From assembly GCA_036268355.1 (NCBI GenBank), contig DATAUG010000036.1, positions 154,967 through 218,966 on the forward strand: 64,000 nt of DNA, in the 5' to 3' direction. This document shows, piece after piece, positions 8,669 through 17,703 of the stretch (positions are counted from its first letter, which is position 1; each line of letters opens with the position of its first letter). The DNA comes from DASQPJ01 sp036268355 (lineage in GTDB: Bacteria > Actinomycetota > Actinomycetes > Sporichthyales > Sporichthyaceae). The position numbers were made by a program, and so were the translations under genes. The notes below the pieces were generated by a model, which made no database searches, was not told the DNA's origin, and saw only the letters and a list, made by a program, of their open reading frames with translations.

Positions 8669-9037
8669 TCAGGCGTCCAGTTCGAACCAGACCTGCTTGC
8701 TCCCGCCGAACTCCGACCAGCCCCAACGGCTGGCCAGCGCGTCCACCAGCATCATCCCCCGACCGCCCGCGCTGTCGGGCAACGGATTGCGAACGCGCGG
8801 CGGCTCGCCGGGGCGACCGTCGTGCACCTCGACGCGGACCGCGTCGCCGGCCCGCCGCGCCACCAGCCGCATGGGCTGCTCGCCGTAGCGCAGCGCGTTG
8901 GTCACCAGCTCGCTGACCAGCAGGGCGGCGACGCCGTCGGAGTCGGGCACCCCCCAACGGTCGAGGCTGTGGCCGACCAGGTGGCGGGCGCGGCCGACCT
9001 CACCGGGCTCGTCGCGCAGGGCGGTGCGAAGCTCCAC
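8669..9037 (-). CDS. RsbW/SpoIIAB-like ATP-binding protein
   Basis: 122-residue single-domain GHKL ATPase of the anti-sigma-factor kinase type common in actinobacteria. The N-box is SELVTNALRYG, the G1 region VEVHDGRPGEPP, and a GGRGMMLVDALASRWGW segment follows. Such proteins bind or phosphorylate anti-sigma antagonists; no partner is visible nearby. The GTG at 9037 was chosen because there is no in-frame ATG upstream. Confidence 0.8.
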   Translation of the reverse strand: MELRTALRDEPGEVGRARHLVGHSLDRWGVPDSDGVAALLVSELVTNALRYGEQPMRLVARRAGDAVRVEVHDGRPGEPPRVRNPLPDSAGGRGMMLVDALASRWGWSEFGGSKQVWFELDA

Positions 9038-9152
9038 GCAGGATCTTCTTTCGTCGCATGTAGATGCAGCAGGGGGCCGTCCGCCAGTCGGCCGTGACCG
9101 AGCGGGAACTCGCCCGCGGCCCGCAACCATGTTGCCCTGTCCGGGGGAAGTT

Positions 9153-10052
9153 TCAAGGCCCTTCGCCGAAGATCCGCTCGACCTTTGCGGGGGCGCGGAC
9201 CTCGTCCCAGAACTCGAGCAGCACCTGAGCCGTCCGGCCGGGGTTCTGCACCGCCGGCGAGTGCCCGGCACCTTCGACGGCCACGGCCCGTGCGCCCAAC
9301 CGCGCCGCCATCTCGGCCTGCACGGGCGGGCGCCAGACGTCGTCGTCGACGCCCCACGCGACCAGGACCGGCACAGCGGCGGCTGCCAGCTCGGCGACTC
9401 GGTCCGGGGCGGCCAGCAATTGGCTCGCCATGACCCGCAGGCTCTGCTTGGTCGTCCCGACGAACCGTCGTCGCAGGAAGTCCAGGACGTCGGGCTCGAC
9501 CCCGTCGTTCTCCCCCGACGCTTGCGCGGACGCCTGGATGATGTCCCAGATGTCCGCGACCGAGAACATCTCCAGGGCGCCCAGCAGCATGCCCAGCCGG
9601 TCGGCGGACGGCCCGGTCAAGGCACCCGGGCCGGAGCACAGCAAGGTGGCGCTGCGCACGGCCTCCGGGGCGGCGACCGTCGCTGCCCGAACCGCCAGGC
9701 CGCCGAAGCTGTGCCCCACCAGGTGCACCGACTCGTCGGTCGTCGCGCCGATCGCGATCAGGTCGGCACCGAGTTCCGCCAAGTCGTAGGCGTCCGGGTC
9801 GTCCGGGCCCGGCGTCTCGAACTGGCCGCGCTGGTCGATCGCGAGCACCCGGTACCCGGCCTGCGTCAACGGCGCCAGCAGCGTGATGAAGTCCTCCTTG
9901 GAGCCGGTGAAGCCCGGCACCAGCACCGCGCTGCCCAACCGCGTTGTGCCCGGCGAGGGGACGGCGTCGTACACCGCGAAATCCCCGCGGGTGGTGGCCA
10001 GCAGGCCGGCGTGCGCGCCGGCCGGCAGCCGCAGATGGGGTGGGGTACTCAC
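9153..10052 (-). CDS. Alpha/beta hydrolase
   Basis: Alpha/beta-hydrolase-fold enzyme of about 300 residues with the nucleophile elbow HLVGHSFGG, the oxyanion strand AVLVPGFTGSKEDF and the strand VLAIDQRGQ. The likely catalytic acid is in LVAWGVDDDVW and the His in VEGAGHSPAVQ. Substrate unknown. The GTG at 10052 (VSTPPHLRL) is preferred; a GTG at 10094 would add a 14-residue stretch. It is divergent from parA, with a very short intergenic space. Confidence 0.8.
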   Translation of the reverse strand: MSTPPHLRLPAGAHAGLLATTRGDFAVYDAVPSPGTTRLGSAVLVPGFTGSKEDFITLLAPLTQAGYRVLAIDQRGQFETPGPDDPDAYDLAELGADLIAIGATTDESVHLVGHSFGGLAVRAATVAAPEAVRSATLLCSGPGALTGPSADRLGMLLGALEMFSVADIWDIIQASAQASGENDGVEPDVLDFLRRRFVGTTKQSLRVMASQLLAAPDRVAELAAAAVPVLVAWGVDDDVWRPPVQAEMAARLGARAVAVEGAGHSPAVQNPGRTAQVLLEFWDEVRAPAKVERIFGEGP

Positions 10053-10117
10053 GAGCCACGACGCTACCCGGGCGGCCGATTTGGTCCCGATCACCCCGCG
10101 GCAGGCATGATGTCTTC

Positions 10118-10903
10118 GTGACTTGCACGTTGGCCGTCGCGAATCAAAAGGGTGGGGTCGCCAAGACGACGACGGTCGCCTCTCTGGGAACGGCGTTCGT
10201 CGAACTCGGAAAGCGCGTCGTGGTGGTCGACCTGGACCCGCAAGCCTGCCTCACGTTCTCCCTCGGCCTGGATCCGGACGAGTTGGAGCTGTCGATTCAC
10301 GACGTGCTGCTGGGCCGGGTCCCGGCGCGCACGGCGGTTGCGAAGGTGGACGGCGGGCCGGATCTGTTGCCGGCCGAGATCGACCTGGTCGGGGCCGAGA
10401 AGTCGTTGGCGACTCGCAACGGTCACGAGTTCGTGTTGCGCAAGGCGCTGACCGACCTGCACGACGAGTACGACCTGATCATCCTCGACGCCCCGCCGGC
10501 ACTCGGAGTGCTCACCGTCAACGCGTTGACCGCGGCCGACCACGTGCTGATCCCGCTGCAGTGCGAGACGTTGGCCCACCGCGGGGTCAAGCAACTGCTG
10601 GACACCGTCGACAATGTTCGCTCGCTGACGAACCGTCACTTGAACGTGCTGGGAGTGCTTCCGACGTTGTTCGACGGCCGGTCCAAGCATGCTCGCGCCG
10701 TGTTGGACGACATCGGCGAGCGTTACCGGATACCGGTTCTGGAACCGGCGATCCCACGGTCGGTCCGGTTTGCCGAGGCGCCCGCCGCCGGGCGCAGCGT
10801 GCTGGCCACGGCGAGTCGTTCGGCCGGCGCCAAGGCCTACCGGGAGCTCGCCGACCGGCTGCTCAAGGATGGGGTACTACAGCCGGTGGGGAGGCCACGG
10901 TGA
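10118..10903 (+). CDS. ParA-family ATPase
   Basis: 261-residue ParA/Soj-like ATPase with a deviant Walker A (NQKGGVAKTT), the DLDPQA motif and Walker B-like LIILDAPPALG. No parB neighbour is visible, so this is an orphan ParA; a homologue (soj-like) lies in the same neighbourhood in M. tuberculosis. The GTG at 10118 is the first start in front of the conserved TCTLAVANQKGG. The gene ends in a GTGA overlap with a GAGCG-type repeat, and is followed by the small zinc-ribbon gene, probably in one transcript. Confidence 0.9.
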   Translation: MTCTLAVANQKGGVAKTTTVASLGTAFVELGKRVVVVDLDPQACLTFSLGLDPDELELSIHDVLLGRVPARTAVAKVDGGPDLLPAEIDLVGAEKSLATRNGHEFVLRKALTDLHDEYDLIILDAPPALGVLTVNALTAADHVLIPLQCETLAHRGVKQLLDTVDNVRSLTNRHLNVLGVLPTLFDGRSKHARAVLDDIGERYRIPVLEPAIPRSVRFAEAPAAGRSVLATASRSAGAKAYRELADRLLKDGVLQPVGRPR

Positions 10904-10976
10904 CCGAGCGCTGCGAGCGAACCAATGTCACACTGCCCGCCAGGTCCGCACCGAACGGGCGAACGGAGGCGCGCCG

Positions 10977-11303
10977 GTGACCGACTTCGACCGGATCAAG
11001 GCCAGACCGACGGATCCGGCAACCCGGCGTAGGTCAGCCATGCCCGCGCCCCGCGGCGACACCGAGGGCAAGCGCGCGTTGTTCAGTCACCAGGCGCCCG
11101 GTCCGGCGCCGATTCCGTTCGGGGCGTTGGTCCTGTCCTGCTCGGCCTGCGGCGCGACCACCTCGATGACCGCGATGCAGGTCCTGACGGCCGCGGTCCC
11201 GAGCCTGCATCTGCCGTTCCTGCGTAAGCACTACCCGTCCTGGATGCGCTGTCCGTCCTGCGGTCGGCGCACCTGGGTGCGGATCAGCGCCCGACGGCGC
11301 TGA
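10977..11303 (+). CDS. Small zinc-ribbon protein
   Basis: 108-residue protein with two CxxC knuckles, CSACGATT and CPSCGRRTW, separated by about 40 residues, so a zinc ribbon is likely. The start GTG follows a GGAGG box (ACGGAGGCG). It is conserved between parA and the rhlE helicase in other actinobacteria as far as I recall; function unknown. Co-transcription with parA is likely given the 73-base gap. Confidence 0.7.
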   Translation: MTDFDRIKARPTDPATRRRSAMPAPRGDTEGKRALFSHQAPGPAPIPFGALVLSCSACGATTSMTAMQVLTAAVPSLHLPFLRKHYPSWMRCPSCGRRTWVRISARRR

Positions 11304-11443
11304 CCCGGCGCGCGCCCCGGGTCGGACATCCCCTGCCGTCGGCGGGTCGATCTGCCGACGGCAGCTCCGGCCGGCGGGGGCACCTAATCAGGGCCGTGTG
11401 CCGTGCTGTTCGCGTCGTGCACCCCTCAGCGGATCTTCGCGGG

Positions 11444-13081
11444 TCAGGCGTCCTCGCCCGTGCGTGTCGAGCCGCCGCCGCCCCGGGTGCGCCGCCGGGC
11501 CCGCGGCGGCTCGGCCTCGCCCGTCGTCGGTTCCGCCGTGTGCCGTCGGGCTTTTGCCTCGGCCCCGGCCGGTTCCATCGCGTGTCGGTCCGGTGCCGGT
11601 CGCGCCGCCGCGTCCGGCTCGCCGACCGGTTGGCCGGACCGGGTCCGGGACCGGGGCCGCTTCTTCCGGGGCGCGCGCACGGCCGGCTTGTCCTCGCCGC
11701 CGCCGGATTGCGTCGTGGGTCGCGACCGGCTGCGCGCGCGTCCGGTCTCGCCGAGGTCCTCGACGTGCTCGGCGTCCAGTCCGGCTCGCGTGCGGTCCGC
11801 CTTCGGCAGGACCCCTTTGGCCTCCGGCGGGATGTCCAGTGCGCTGTACAGGTGCGGCGACGTGGAGTAGGTCTCCTGCGGTTGGCCGAGCCCAAGCGCA
11901 AGTGCCTTGTCGATCAGCTGCCACCGGGTCATGTCCGCCCAGTCGACGAAGGTGACCGCAACCCCGGTGCGACCGGCTCGGCCGGTGCGGCCGGTGCGGT
12001 GCAGATAGGTCTTCTCGTCATCCGGACACTCGTAGTTGATCACGTGGGTCACGTCGTCGACGTCGATGCCGCGGGCGGCCACGTCGGTGGCCACCAGCAC
12101 GTCCACCTTGCCGCCACGGAACGCCCGCAACGCCTGCTCACGCGCCCCTTGGCCCAGGTCGCCGTGCACCGCCGCCGCGGCGAAACCCTTCTCGCACAGG
12201 GTGTCGGCGATGTTCTGGCACAACCGCCGGGTCGGTGCGAACACCATCGCCAACTGGCGTCCGCGGGCCTGCAGAATCCGCGCCAGGCACTCGATCTTGT
12301 CCAACTGGTGGGTCCGGAACACGTGGTTCACGGTCAACGGGACCGTCATCTCGTCCGAGCCGGACTCGGCCCGGATGTTGGTCGGGCTCCGCAGGTACCG
12401 CCGGGCCAGCGACATGACCGGGCCGGGCATGGTCGCGGAGAACAGCATCGTCTGCCGGTTCACCGGGGTGTCGGAGATCAGCCGCTCGACGTCGGGCAGG
12501 AAGCCCAGGTCGAGCATCTCGTCGGCCTCGTCGAGCACCAGCGACTTCACGTGGGACAGGTCGAGCAGCCGCTGCTTGCGCAGGTCCAGCAGCCGCCCCG
12601 GGGTGCCGACCACGACCTCGACCCCGGCTTTCAGCATCGATACCTGGGGCTCGTATGCCCGACCGCCGTAGATCGCGGCGACCCGCACGCCCCGGCGTCG
12701 GCCGGCCAGTTCCAGGTCGCCGGTCACCTGCACGCACAGCTCGCGGGTGGGCACGATGACCAGGGCCTGTGGGGCCCCGGGTGCGACCAGGTCGGCGAAG
12801 TCGTCGTCGCTCGGGGCGACCAGTCGCTGCAACAGCGGGATGCCGAAGGCAAGCGTCTTGCCGGTCCCGGTGCGGGCCTGTCCGATGACGTCGGTGCCGG
12901 TCAGCGCGATCGGGAGGGTCAGTTCCTGGATCGCAAAGGCTTCGCGGATGCCGACCTCGGCAAGCGCGTCGGTGATCGCGGGGATGACACCGAGATCGTG
13001 GAAAGTGGTCAGAATCAGTCGCTTTCGGCGTGCGCCGGCCCTACTACGGCCGGAACGGATCGTCAACGTTAATCGGAGCAT
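11444..13081 (-). CDS. rhlE: DEAD-box RNA helicase, RhlE type
   Basis: ATP-dependent RNA helicase of about 545 residues. All core motifs are present: Q motif FAIQELTLPIAL, Walker A ARTGTGKT, PTREL, TPGR, DEAD, SAT, ARGIDV and HRTGRTGRAG. The C-terminal ~150 residues are a low-complexity basic Arg/Pro/Ala-rich tail, common in actinobacterial DEAD-box proteins and probably RNA-binding. ATG 13081 is the chosen start; the frame is open further upstream. Divergent from the ferritin-like gene, as in other actinobacteria. Confidence 0.9.
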   Translation of the reverse strand: MLRLTLTIRSGRSRAGARRKRLILTTFHDLGVIPAITDALAEVGIREAFAIQELTLPIALTGTDVIGQARTGTGKTLAFGIPLLQRLVAPSDDDFADLVAPGAPQALVIVPTRELCVQVTGDLELAGRRRGVRVAAIYGGRAYEPQVSMLKAGVEVVVGTPGRLLDLRKQRLLDLSHVKSLVLDEADEMLDLGFLPDVERLISDTPVNRQTMLFSATMPGPVMSLARRYLRSPTNIRAESGSDEMTVPLTVNHVFRTHQLDKIECLARILQARGRQLAMVFAPTRRLCQNIADTLCEKGFAAAAVHGDLGQGAREQALRAFRGGKVDVLVATDVAARGIDVDDVTHVINYECPDDEKTYLHRTGRTGRAGRTGVAVTFVDWADMTRWQLIDKALALGLGQPQETYSTSPHLYSALDIPPEAKGVLPKADRTRAGLDAEHVEDLGETGRARSRSRPTTQSGGGEDKPAVRAPRKKRPRSRTRSGQPVGEPDAAARPAPDRHAMEPAGAEAKARRHTAEPTTGEAEPPRARRRTRGGGGSTRTGEDA

Positions 13082-13152
13082 AACCGTTCGAGCACGAACC
13101 GTTGCGTCGCGACGTCGCCGGCCGCTCCAGTCGTGGCGCCTAAGCTGGGTCC

Positions 13153-13905
13153 GTGACCGCGCAGACACCTACCTCAACCGCGAGCGGACCCGGCCCGGGA
13201 GCGGCCCATGCTCCCGGCGCGACACCGACGGCGTCGCTGCCGGCCGACCCCGAACACCTGGCCGCGATCACCGATCTGCTCGGGCTGATGGCCTGCGCGG
13301 AGCTGCTCGCCTTCGAACGCCTGGCGCACGACGCCACGCTGGCGCCGAACATCGCCGAGAAGGCCGAGGTCGCCGCGATGGCCGTCGCGGAGTTCAACCA
13401 CTACACGCTGTTGTGCGCCCGGTTGCGCGAGTTGAACGTCGACCCCGAGGCGGCCATGGCGCCCTTCGCGGACGACCTGTCGGCTTTCCACCGGCGCATC
13501 GCGGCCGGTAACTGGCTGGAAGGCCTGGTCAAGGCATTCGTCGGCGACGGCCTGGCGGCCGACTTCTACCGCGAGATCGCTGTCCACCTCGACCCGGGAA
13601 CCCGCGATCTGGTGCTCCGGGTGCTCGCCGACACGGGGCACTCGGAGTTCGCCGTCGATCGCATCCGGGCCGGGATCGCGGCCGATCGCCGGGTCGCCGG
13701 CCCGCTGGCGCTGTGGGGTCGCCGCCTGGTCGGCGAGGTGATGACGCAGGCGCAGCGGATCGCTGCCGAACGGGAGGGCCTGACCACGCTGATCGTGGGC
13801 GGCGTGGACCGGCCGGGGCTGGACCTGGCTGAGATTGCCGCGATGCTGGACCGCCTGACCAAGGGCCACACCGACCGCATGGCCGCTCTCGGCCTGGACG
13901 CCTGA
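13153..13905 (+). CDS. Ferritin-like (MiaE-type fold) protein
   Basis: 250-residue all-helical protein of the ferritin-like fold family found next to rhlE in actinobacteria. After a Pro/Ala-rich N-terminal 35 residues, it carries GLMACAELLAFERLAHDA with the first Glu, EFNHYTLLCARL, and ADTGHSEFAVDRI, placing Glu and His residues as in di-iron ferritin-like proteins. Its substrate is unknown; related tRNA hydroxylase MiaE uses the same fold. GTG start at 13153. Confidence 0.75.
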   Translation: MTAQTPTSTASGPGPGAAHAPGATPTASLPADPEHLAAITDLLGLMACAELLAFERLAHDATLAPNIAEKAEVAAMAVAEFNHYTLLCARLRELNVDPEAAMAPFADDLSAFHRRIAAGNWLEGLVKAFVGDGLAADFYREIAVHLDPGTRDLVLRVLADTGHSEFAVDRIRAGIAADRRVAGPLALWGRRLVGEVMTQAQRIAAEREGLTTLIVGGVDRPGLDLAEIAAMLDRLTKGHTDRMAALGLDA

Positions 13906-13954
13906 CGACTTGCGACCGCCCCGGATGCCTCCGGTTCGTGGCGGCCAACCCGCG

Positions 13955-14182
13955 CTACAGGGCGCCGAACCCGACGCGTCGGGTCTCCGGCTCGCCGATC
14001 TCGACGTAGTTGACCTTCTCGGCCGCGACCATGATCTTGCGCCCGCGTTCGTCGGTGAGGGTGAGCACAGAACTCTCACCCGCGAGCGCGGCGTGGATCG
14101 CCGCCTCGATCTCCTCGGGCCCCAACGGACTGTCCACGGTCAGCTCCCGCGGCGAATGCTGCACGCCGATCTTGATCTCCAC
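13955..14182 (-). CDS. DUF3107 protein
   Basis: 75-residue protein matching the actinobacterial DUF3107 family (TB9.4-like): MEIKIGVQHSPRELTVDS, then EIEAAIHAAL, VLTLTDERGRKIMVAAEKVN and a C-terminal RRVGFGAL. Complete length for the family. It lies directly downstream of the TetR gene on the same strand, the usual arrangement. Function unknown. Confidence 0.9.
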   Translation of the reverse strand: MEIKIGVQHSPRELTVDSPLGPEEIEAAIHAALAGESSVLTLTDERGRKIMVAAEKVNYVEIGEPETRRVGFGAL

Positions 14183-14252
14183 CGGTCTCTCCCCAGCAGT
14201 TCCGTGGTCAGGTATCGGACCTTATCCGGTCGGCGAGGGATGGTCGGCGTCG

Positions 14253-14297
14253 CTAGGGGTGGTCGGGGCGCAGCGGGAAGCCCTTGATGCCCAGGTA
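14253..14297 (-). repeat. Duplicated 3' tail of the TetR gene
   Basis: On the minus strand this reads LGIKGFPLRPDHP and a stop, mirroring the end of the TetR protein (RGIKGFPLRSP). 23 bases (14269-14291) are identical to 14368-14390 in the TetR coding region. It lies immediately downstream of the TetR stop, with no other part of a second gene. Confidence 0.75.
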
Positions 14298-14327
14298 TGA
14301 CCGGGTTTGTGTGGCGCGGGGGACCGG

Positions 14328-14981
14328 TCAGTGCGAGCTTGCGTGGTCGTCTTCATGATGTGGCGATCGCAGCGGGAAGCCCTTGATGCCTCGCCACATC
14401 AGCGAGGACACCAGGTCTACGGCCTCGTCGTTGCGGATCTTGTCGTCGTTGCCCGCCCAGGCCCGTGCCGTGATCTGGGCGATCCCGGCCAGCCCGGCGC
14501 CCAGCAGTCGGCACTCGGCCTCCGGCAGCCCGGTGTCCTCGGCGATCACGTGGCTGATCATCTCGGCACACTGCCGCCCGACAGCCTCAACCCGCTCGCG
14601 GACCTCGGGTTCACCGGTGAGGTCGGACTCGAACACCAGCCGGAACGCGCCGGTCTTGTCGCCCACGTAGGCGTAGTACGCGCGCACGGTGGCCCGAACC
14701 CGGGCCTTGTTGTCGGTGGTCGAGGCCAGCGCGGTCCGCAGGGCGAAGATCAACGAATCGGCGCTCTCCTCCAGCAGCGCCAGGTACAGGTCGCGCTTGC
14801 CGGGAAAGTGCTGGTAGAGCACCGGCTTGCTGACCCCCGCCTTCTCGGCGATGTCGTCCATGGCGGCCGCGTGGTAGCCCTGCACGACGAAGACGGCCAG
14901 CGCGGCATCGAGGAGCTGCCGGCGCCGGGCAGTGCGCGGCAGGCGGCCGACTCGCCGCGTGGTTTCATCGATTGCGTTCAC
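14328..14981 (-). CDS. TetR-family transcriptional regulator
   Basis: 217-residue TetR repressor. The N-terminal helix-turn-helix is RRRQLLDAALAVFVVQGYHA followed by MDDIAEKAGVSKPVLYQHF and GKRDLYLALL; the C-terminal domain is the ligand-binding half with ARVRATVRAYYAYVGD. The GTG start sits six bases after GAGGAG. Its position next to DUF3107 and near rhlE matches the conserved actinobacterial neighbourhood. Ligand and targets are not readable. Confidence 0.9.
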   Translation of the reverse strand: MNAIDETTRRVGRLPRTARRRQLLDAALAVFVVQGYHAAAMDDIAEKAGVSKPVLYQHFPGKRDLYLALLEESADSLIFALRTALASTTDNKARVRATVRAYYAYVGDKTGAFRLVFESDLTGEPEVRERVEAVGRQCAEMISHVIAEDTGLPEAECRLLGAGLAGIAQITARAWAGNDDKIRNDEAVDLVSSLMWRGIKGFPLRSPHHEDDHASSH

Positions 14982-15021
14982 GCAGACTCCTCATTGAGCC
15001 GGCAGGGGGACGATATTCAGC

Positions 15022-15969
15022 TTACTCCTCGGTAGGAATCGCCTGGGGGAGCGTGGCCCCGGCTCCGAGCAGCCCGGCGAACAGGTCGCCGAACTCGGTC
15101 ACCCGCTCCAGGACCTCGCCTGCCTCGAATCCGAGGGGTCGCCCGCCCGCCGCCTGGGCGACCTCGTCCCAGTCCACCGGCGTGGAGACGGTCGGGTGCT
15201 CCCGGGCGCGCAGCGAGTACGGCGCCACGGTGGTCTTCGCGCCGGCGTTCTGGCTCCAGTCGATGAGCACCTTCCCGGTGCGCGCGGCCTTCTCCATCCG
15301 GTGCACCACGAGTTCCGGGCGATTCCGGGACACCCGCTCGGCCAGCGCCTTCGCCCAGTTGTGCACCTGTTCCACCGGAGTGGGTCGCAGGCCGACGTAG
15401 AGTTGCAGGCCCTTGGAGCCGGAGGTTTTGACCACCGGGTCCAGCCCGACCGAGCGGAGCTCGTCGCGCAGCAGCAGCGCCACCTGCGCGCACTCGGCCA
15501 GGGCGGCCGGCGCACCCGGATCCAGGTCCAGGACCAACCGGTCCGCCGGCCCCGGCCTGCCCTGCGCCGTGGCCCGCCACTGATGGACGTGCAACTCCAA
15601 CGCGGCGAGGTTGGCCAGCCACACCAGGGTGGCCAGGTCGTCGACCACGATGTAGCGGATCTGTTCGTGCCCCTTCGTGCTTCCGGGTGCCGGCAGGGTC
15701 ACCGTGCGGACCCAGTCGGGAGTGTGATTCGGGGCGTTCTTCTCGAAGAACGAGGGCCCGGTGACGCCGTCCGGGAAGCGGACCCGGGTGGCCGCCCGCC
15801 CGGACAGGTGCGGCAACAGGACCGGCGCGATCCGGGTGTAGTAGTCGATCACCTCGGCCTTCGTGAACCCGGTGGCCGGATAGAGCACCTTGTCCAGGTT
15901 CGACAGTGAGAGCGAGCGGCCGTCGATCTGGACCGCGACGCGTTGGGACTCCACCACATCGCTCAGCAT
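15022..15969 (-). CDS. LigD-type polymerase domain protein (NHEJ)
   Basis: 315-residue stand-alone LigD polymerase (archaeo-eukaryotic primase-like), which fills ends during bacterial non-homologous end joining with Ku. It shows LSNLDKVLYPATGFTK, DYYTRIAPVLLPHL, GPSFFEKNAPNHTPDW, LVLDLDPG with the metal-binding Asp pair, KTSGSKGLQLYV, and KVLIDWSQNAGAKTTVAPYS. No ligase or nuclease domain is fused. Ku is 1.7 kb away at 17704, in divergent arrangement with an ECF sigma/membrane-protein pair between. Confidence 0.9.
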   Translation of the reverse strand: MLSDVVESQRVAVQIDGRSLSLSNLDKVLYPATGFTKAEVIDYYTRIAPVLLPHLSGRAATRVRFPDGVTGPSFFEKNAPNHTPDWVRTVTLPAPGSTKGHEQIRYIVVDDLATLVWLANLAALELHVHQWRATAQGRPGPADRLVLDLDPGAPAALAECAQVALLLRDELRSVGLDPVVKTSGSKGLQLYVGLRPTPVEQVHNWAKALAERVSRNRPELVVHRMEKAARTGKVLIDWSQNAGAKTTVAPYSLRAREHPTVSTPVDWDEVAQAAGGRPLGFEAGEVLERVTEFGDLFAGLLGAGATLPQAIPTEE

Positions 15970-16041
15970 TCCAGTGGTTTGCTGAGCCGAAACGCATCGG
16001 CATCGAACGAAAACCGGTCCTGCTACGTCCTTGTGGAGAGG

Positions 16042-16548
16042 GTGACGGTGGTGGTGGAAGACACCGCCGACCCGCTGCCGGCCTCCGGGCTGGCACGGGT
16101 GCGTGCCGTCCTTGCCCTCGGTGGGGTGCCAGCGCACGAGGTGGACGACGGGGTCCAGGAGGTACGACTGCGCTTGCTGAGTCGAGACGGGACGGAGGCG
16201 CTTCGTGACCCCATCGCCTGGGCGGTCGTGGTCGCTTCCCGGGTTGCCGTCGACTGGCACCGCGGACAGCGCCGCGACGATGGGCTGTGCGACCGGCTCG
16301 TGGCCCGGTGGTCGACCGCGCCCCCGGAACCGGCGCCCGAGGACCGTGTGCTCGCCCTGGCGATCGCCGCGGGGATGGACGCCCTGTCGCCGACGCACCG
16401 GCAGATCCTGGCGCTGCGCTTCTACGCCGACCTGCCCGTGCGCAACATCGCCGAAGCCCTCCAGATCCCGGAGGGCACGGTCAAGAGCCGCCTGCATGCC
16501 GCCGTGGCCGCTCTTCGCGAACGCCTCCGCGAGAGCGAGGTGATCTGA
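16042..16548 (+). CDS. ECF-type sigma-70 factor
   Basis: 168-residue sigma factor. Region 2 is weak (HEVDDGVQEVRLRLL, IAWAVVVASRVAVDWHR), but region 4 is clear: MDALSPTHRQILALRFYADL followed by NIAEALQIPEGTVKSRLHAA. The start is one of several clustered GTG codons (16042 used) after a GGAGAGG box. It overlaps the next gene by its stop (TGATG), so the membrane protein downstream is its probable anti-sigma partner. Confidence 0.85.
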   Translation: MTVVVEDTADPLPASGLARVRAVLALGGVPAHEVDDGVQEVRLRLLSRDGTEALRDPIAWAVVVASRVAVDWHRGQRRDDGLCDRLVARWSTAPPEPAPEDRVLALAIAAGMDALSPTHRQILALRFYADLPVRNIAEALQIPEGTVKSRLHAAVAALRERLRESEVI

Positions 16549-17582
16549 TGGCCGAGCAGCACCCACCTGAGGACGGCGAGTTCGCGGACTCCGATTCCGT
16601 GGCCCTGGCCCGAGTCCTCGACGGACTGGGACCTGCCGCGGACGCCGACCCGGCGGCCCTGTTGGCCCACGACCAGGCCCTGGCCGACGTCGACGCGATC
16701 GCCCGGGCACTGGGGCTGATCGGCGACACGCTGGCCGCGGAGTCTGCCGAGGTTGGTTCCACGGAGTCGGCGGACGCCGGGCCGGCCGCGCGGGTCGGTG
16801 ACGGATTGGGCGAGTCTGCGCCGGCCGCTGGTGGCTTGACCCAGTCCGTCCCAGCCGGCGCGGACGCGGTCGTGGTGCCGCTGCGACGGCCACGCACGCG
16901 GTGGATGCTGGCCGCGGCGGCGTCGTTGGTCGGCGTGATCGCGGTGGGCACGGTCGCGATGGTGCAACACCGGGGCGGATCGGGGAGCAACTCCTCGGTC
17001 GCCCAGCAGCCCGCGGCCCCGGCGGCCGCGGCGGACGCCCCGACATCGGGGCCGATGTCCATGATGAAGATGGCGCCCGGGGCGTCGCACTCGGACGCGT
17101 CCGCAGCGGCGGCCCCGGCGGCGGCTGCCGCCGCACCGGCTGCGGCGGCAGCACCGGCCGCGGCGGCGTCGTCGTCGGGATCCAGCGGCGCCGCTGCCAA
17201 GTCGTCCAAATCCGCTCCAAAGGCTGCCCCAGCCGCCGGATTCCAACCGCCGGATTTCGATGCCGCGGTGGCGTGCGCCCGGGGCGTCGTGCTGGCTCGG
17301 GTGGTGTCGGTCACCGCCACCGGCGGCGGTGAGTACCGGCTGACATTGAGCGTCTCGGAGTGGATTGCGCCGACGTCCGGAGCCGGCCAGGTCAGCTGGA
17401 CGGTCGGCAGCCGGTACTCCGTCGACGACTCGCGGCAGACGAGGCTCGCAGCCGGGGAGCAACGCATCTTCGTCGTCCCTCACGACCAGTCCGCCGAGAT
17501 CCTTGGCTACGCGGACTCACCGGCGGTTCGCAGCCGGATCGGGCAGGCCCAGCGGCAGGCAGCCGGTCAGTCCTGCGGCTGA
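16548..17582 (+). CDS. Putative membrane-anchored anti-sigma protein, Ala/Pro-rich
   Basis: 344-residue single-pass protein. About 120 cytoplasmic residues precede one TM helix (MLAAAASLVGVIAVGTVAMV, near 121-140), then an extracytoplasmic Ala/Pro/Ser low-complexity linker and a 100-residue C-terminal domain (VLARVVSVTATGGGEYRLTL). No zinc-binding HC2 anti-sigma motif is seen, so the anti-sigma role is inferred from the TGATG coupling with the sigma gene. A Met/His patch (MSMMKMAPGASH, near 169-180) sits just outside the membrane. Confidence 0.65.
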   Translation: MAEQHPPEDGEFADSDSVALARVLDGLGPAADADPAALLAHDQALADVDAIARALGLIGDTLAAESAEVGSTESADAGPAARVGDGLGESAPAAGGLTQSVPAGADAVVVPLRRPRTRWMLAAAASLVGVIAVGTVAMVQHRGGSGSNSSVAQQPAAPAAAADAPTSGPMSMMKMAPGASHSDASAAAAPAAAAAAPAAAAAPAAAASSSGSSGAAAKSSKSAPKAAPAAGFQPPDFDAAVACARGVVLARVVSVTATGGGEYRLTLSVSEWIAPTSGAGQVSWTVGSRYSVDDSRQTRLAAGEQRIFVVPHDQSAEILGYADSPAVRSRIGQAQRQAAGQSCG

Positions 17583-17703
17583 AGCGCCAAAACCCGCGTA
17601 TTCCGCTGGCGGGTCGGGCTTTCGCCGGCTTGTGATGCCCCGACACGCCGTCAGACGATGCAGCTACCGTGGGTTCGGTGCGGCGGCGGGAAAGGTTGAT
17701 CGC

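Noticed and set aside
10900..10980. 26-codon ORF after parA
   Set aside because: It is a GTGACCGAGCG repeat-like start with no conserved features; the following zinc-ribbon gene has the good ribosome site.
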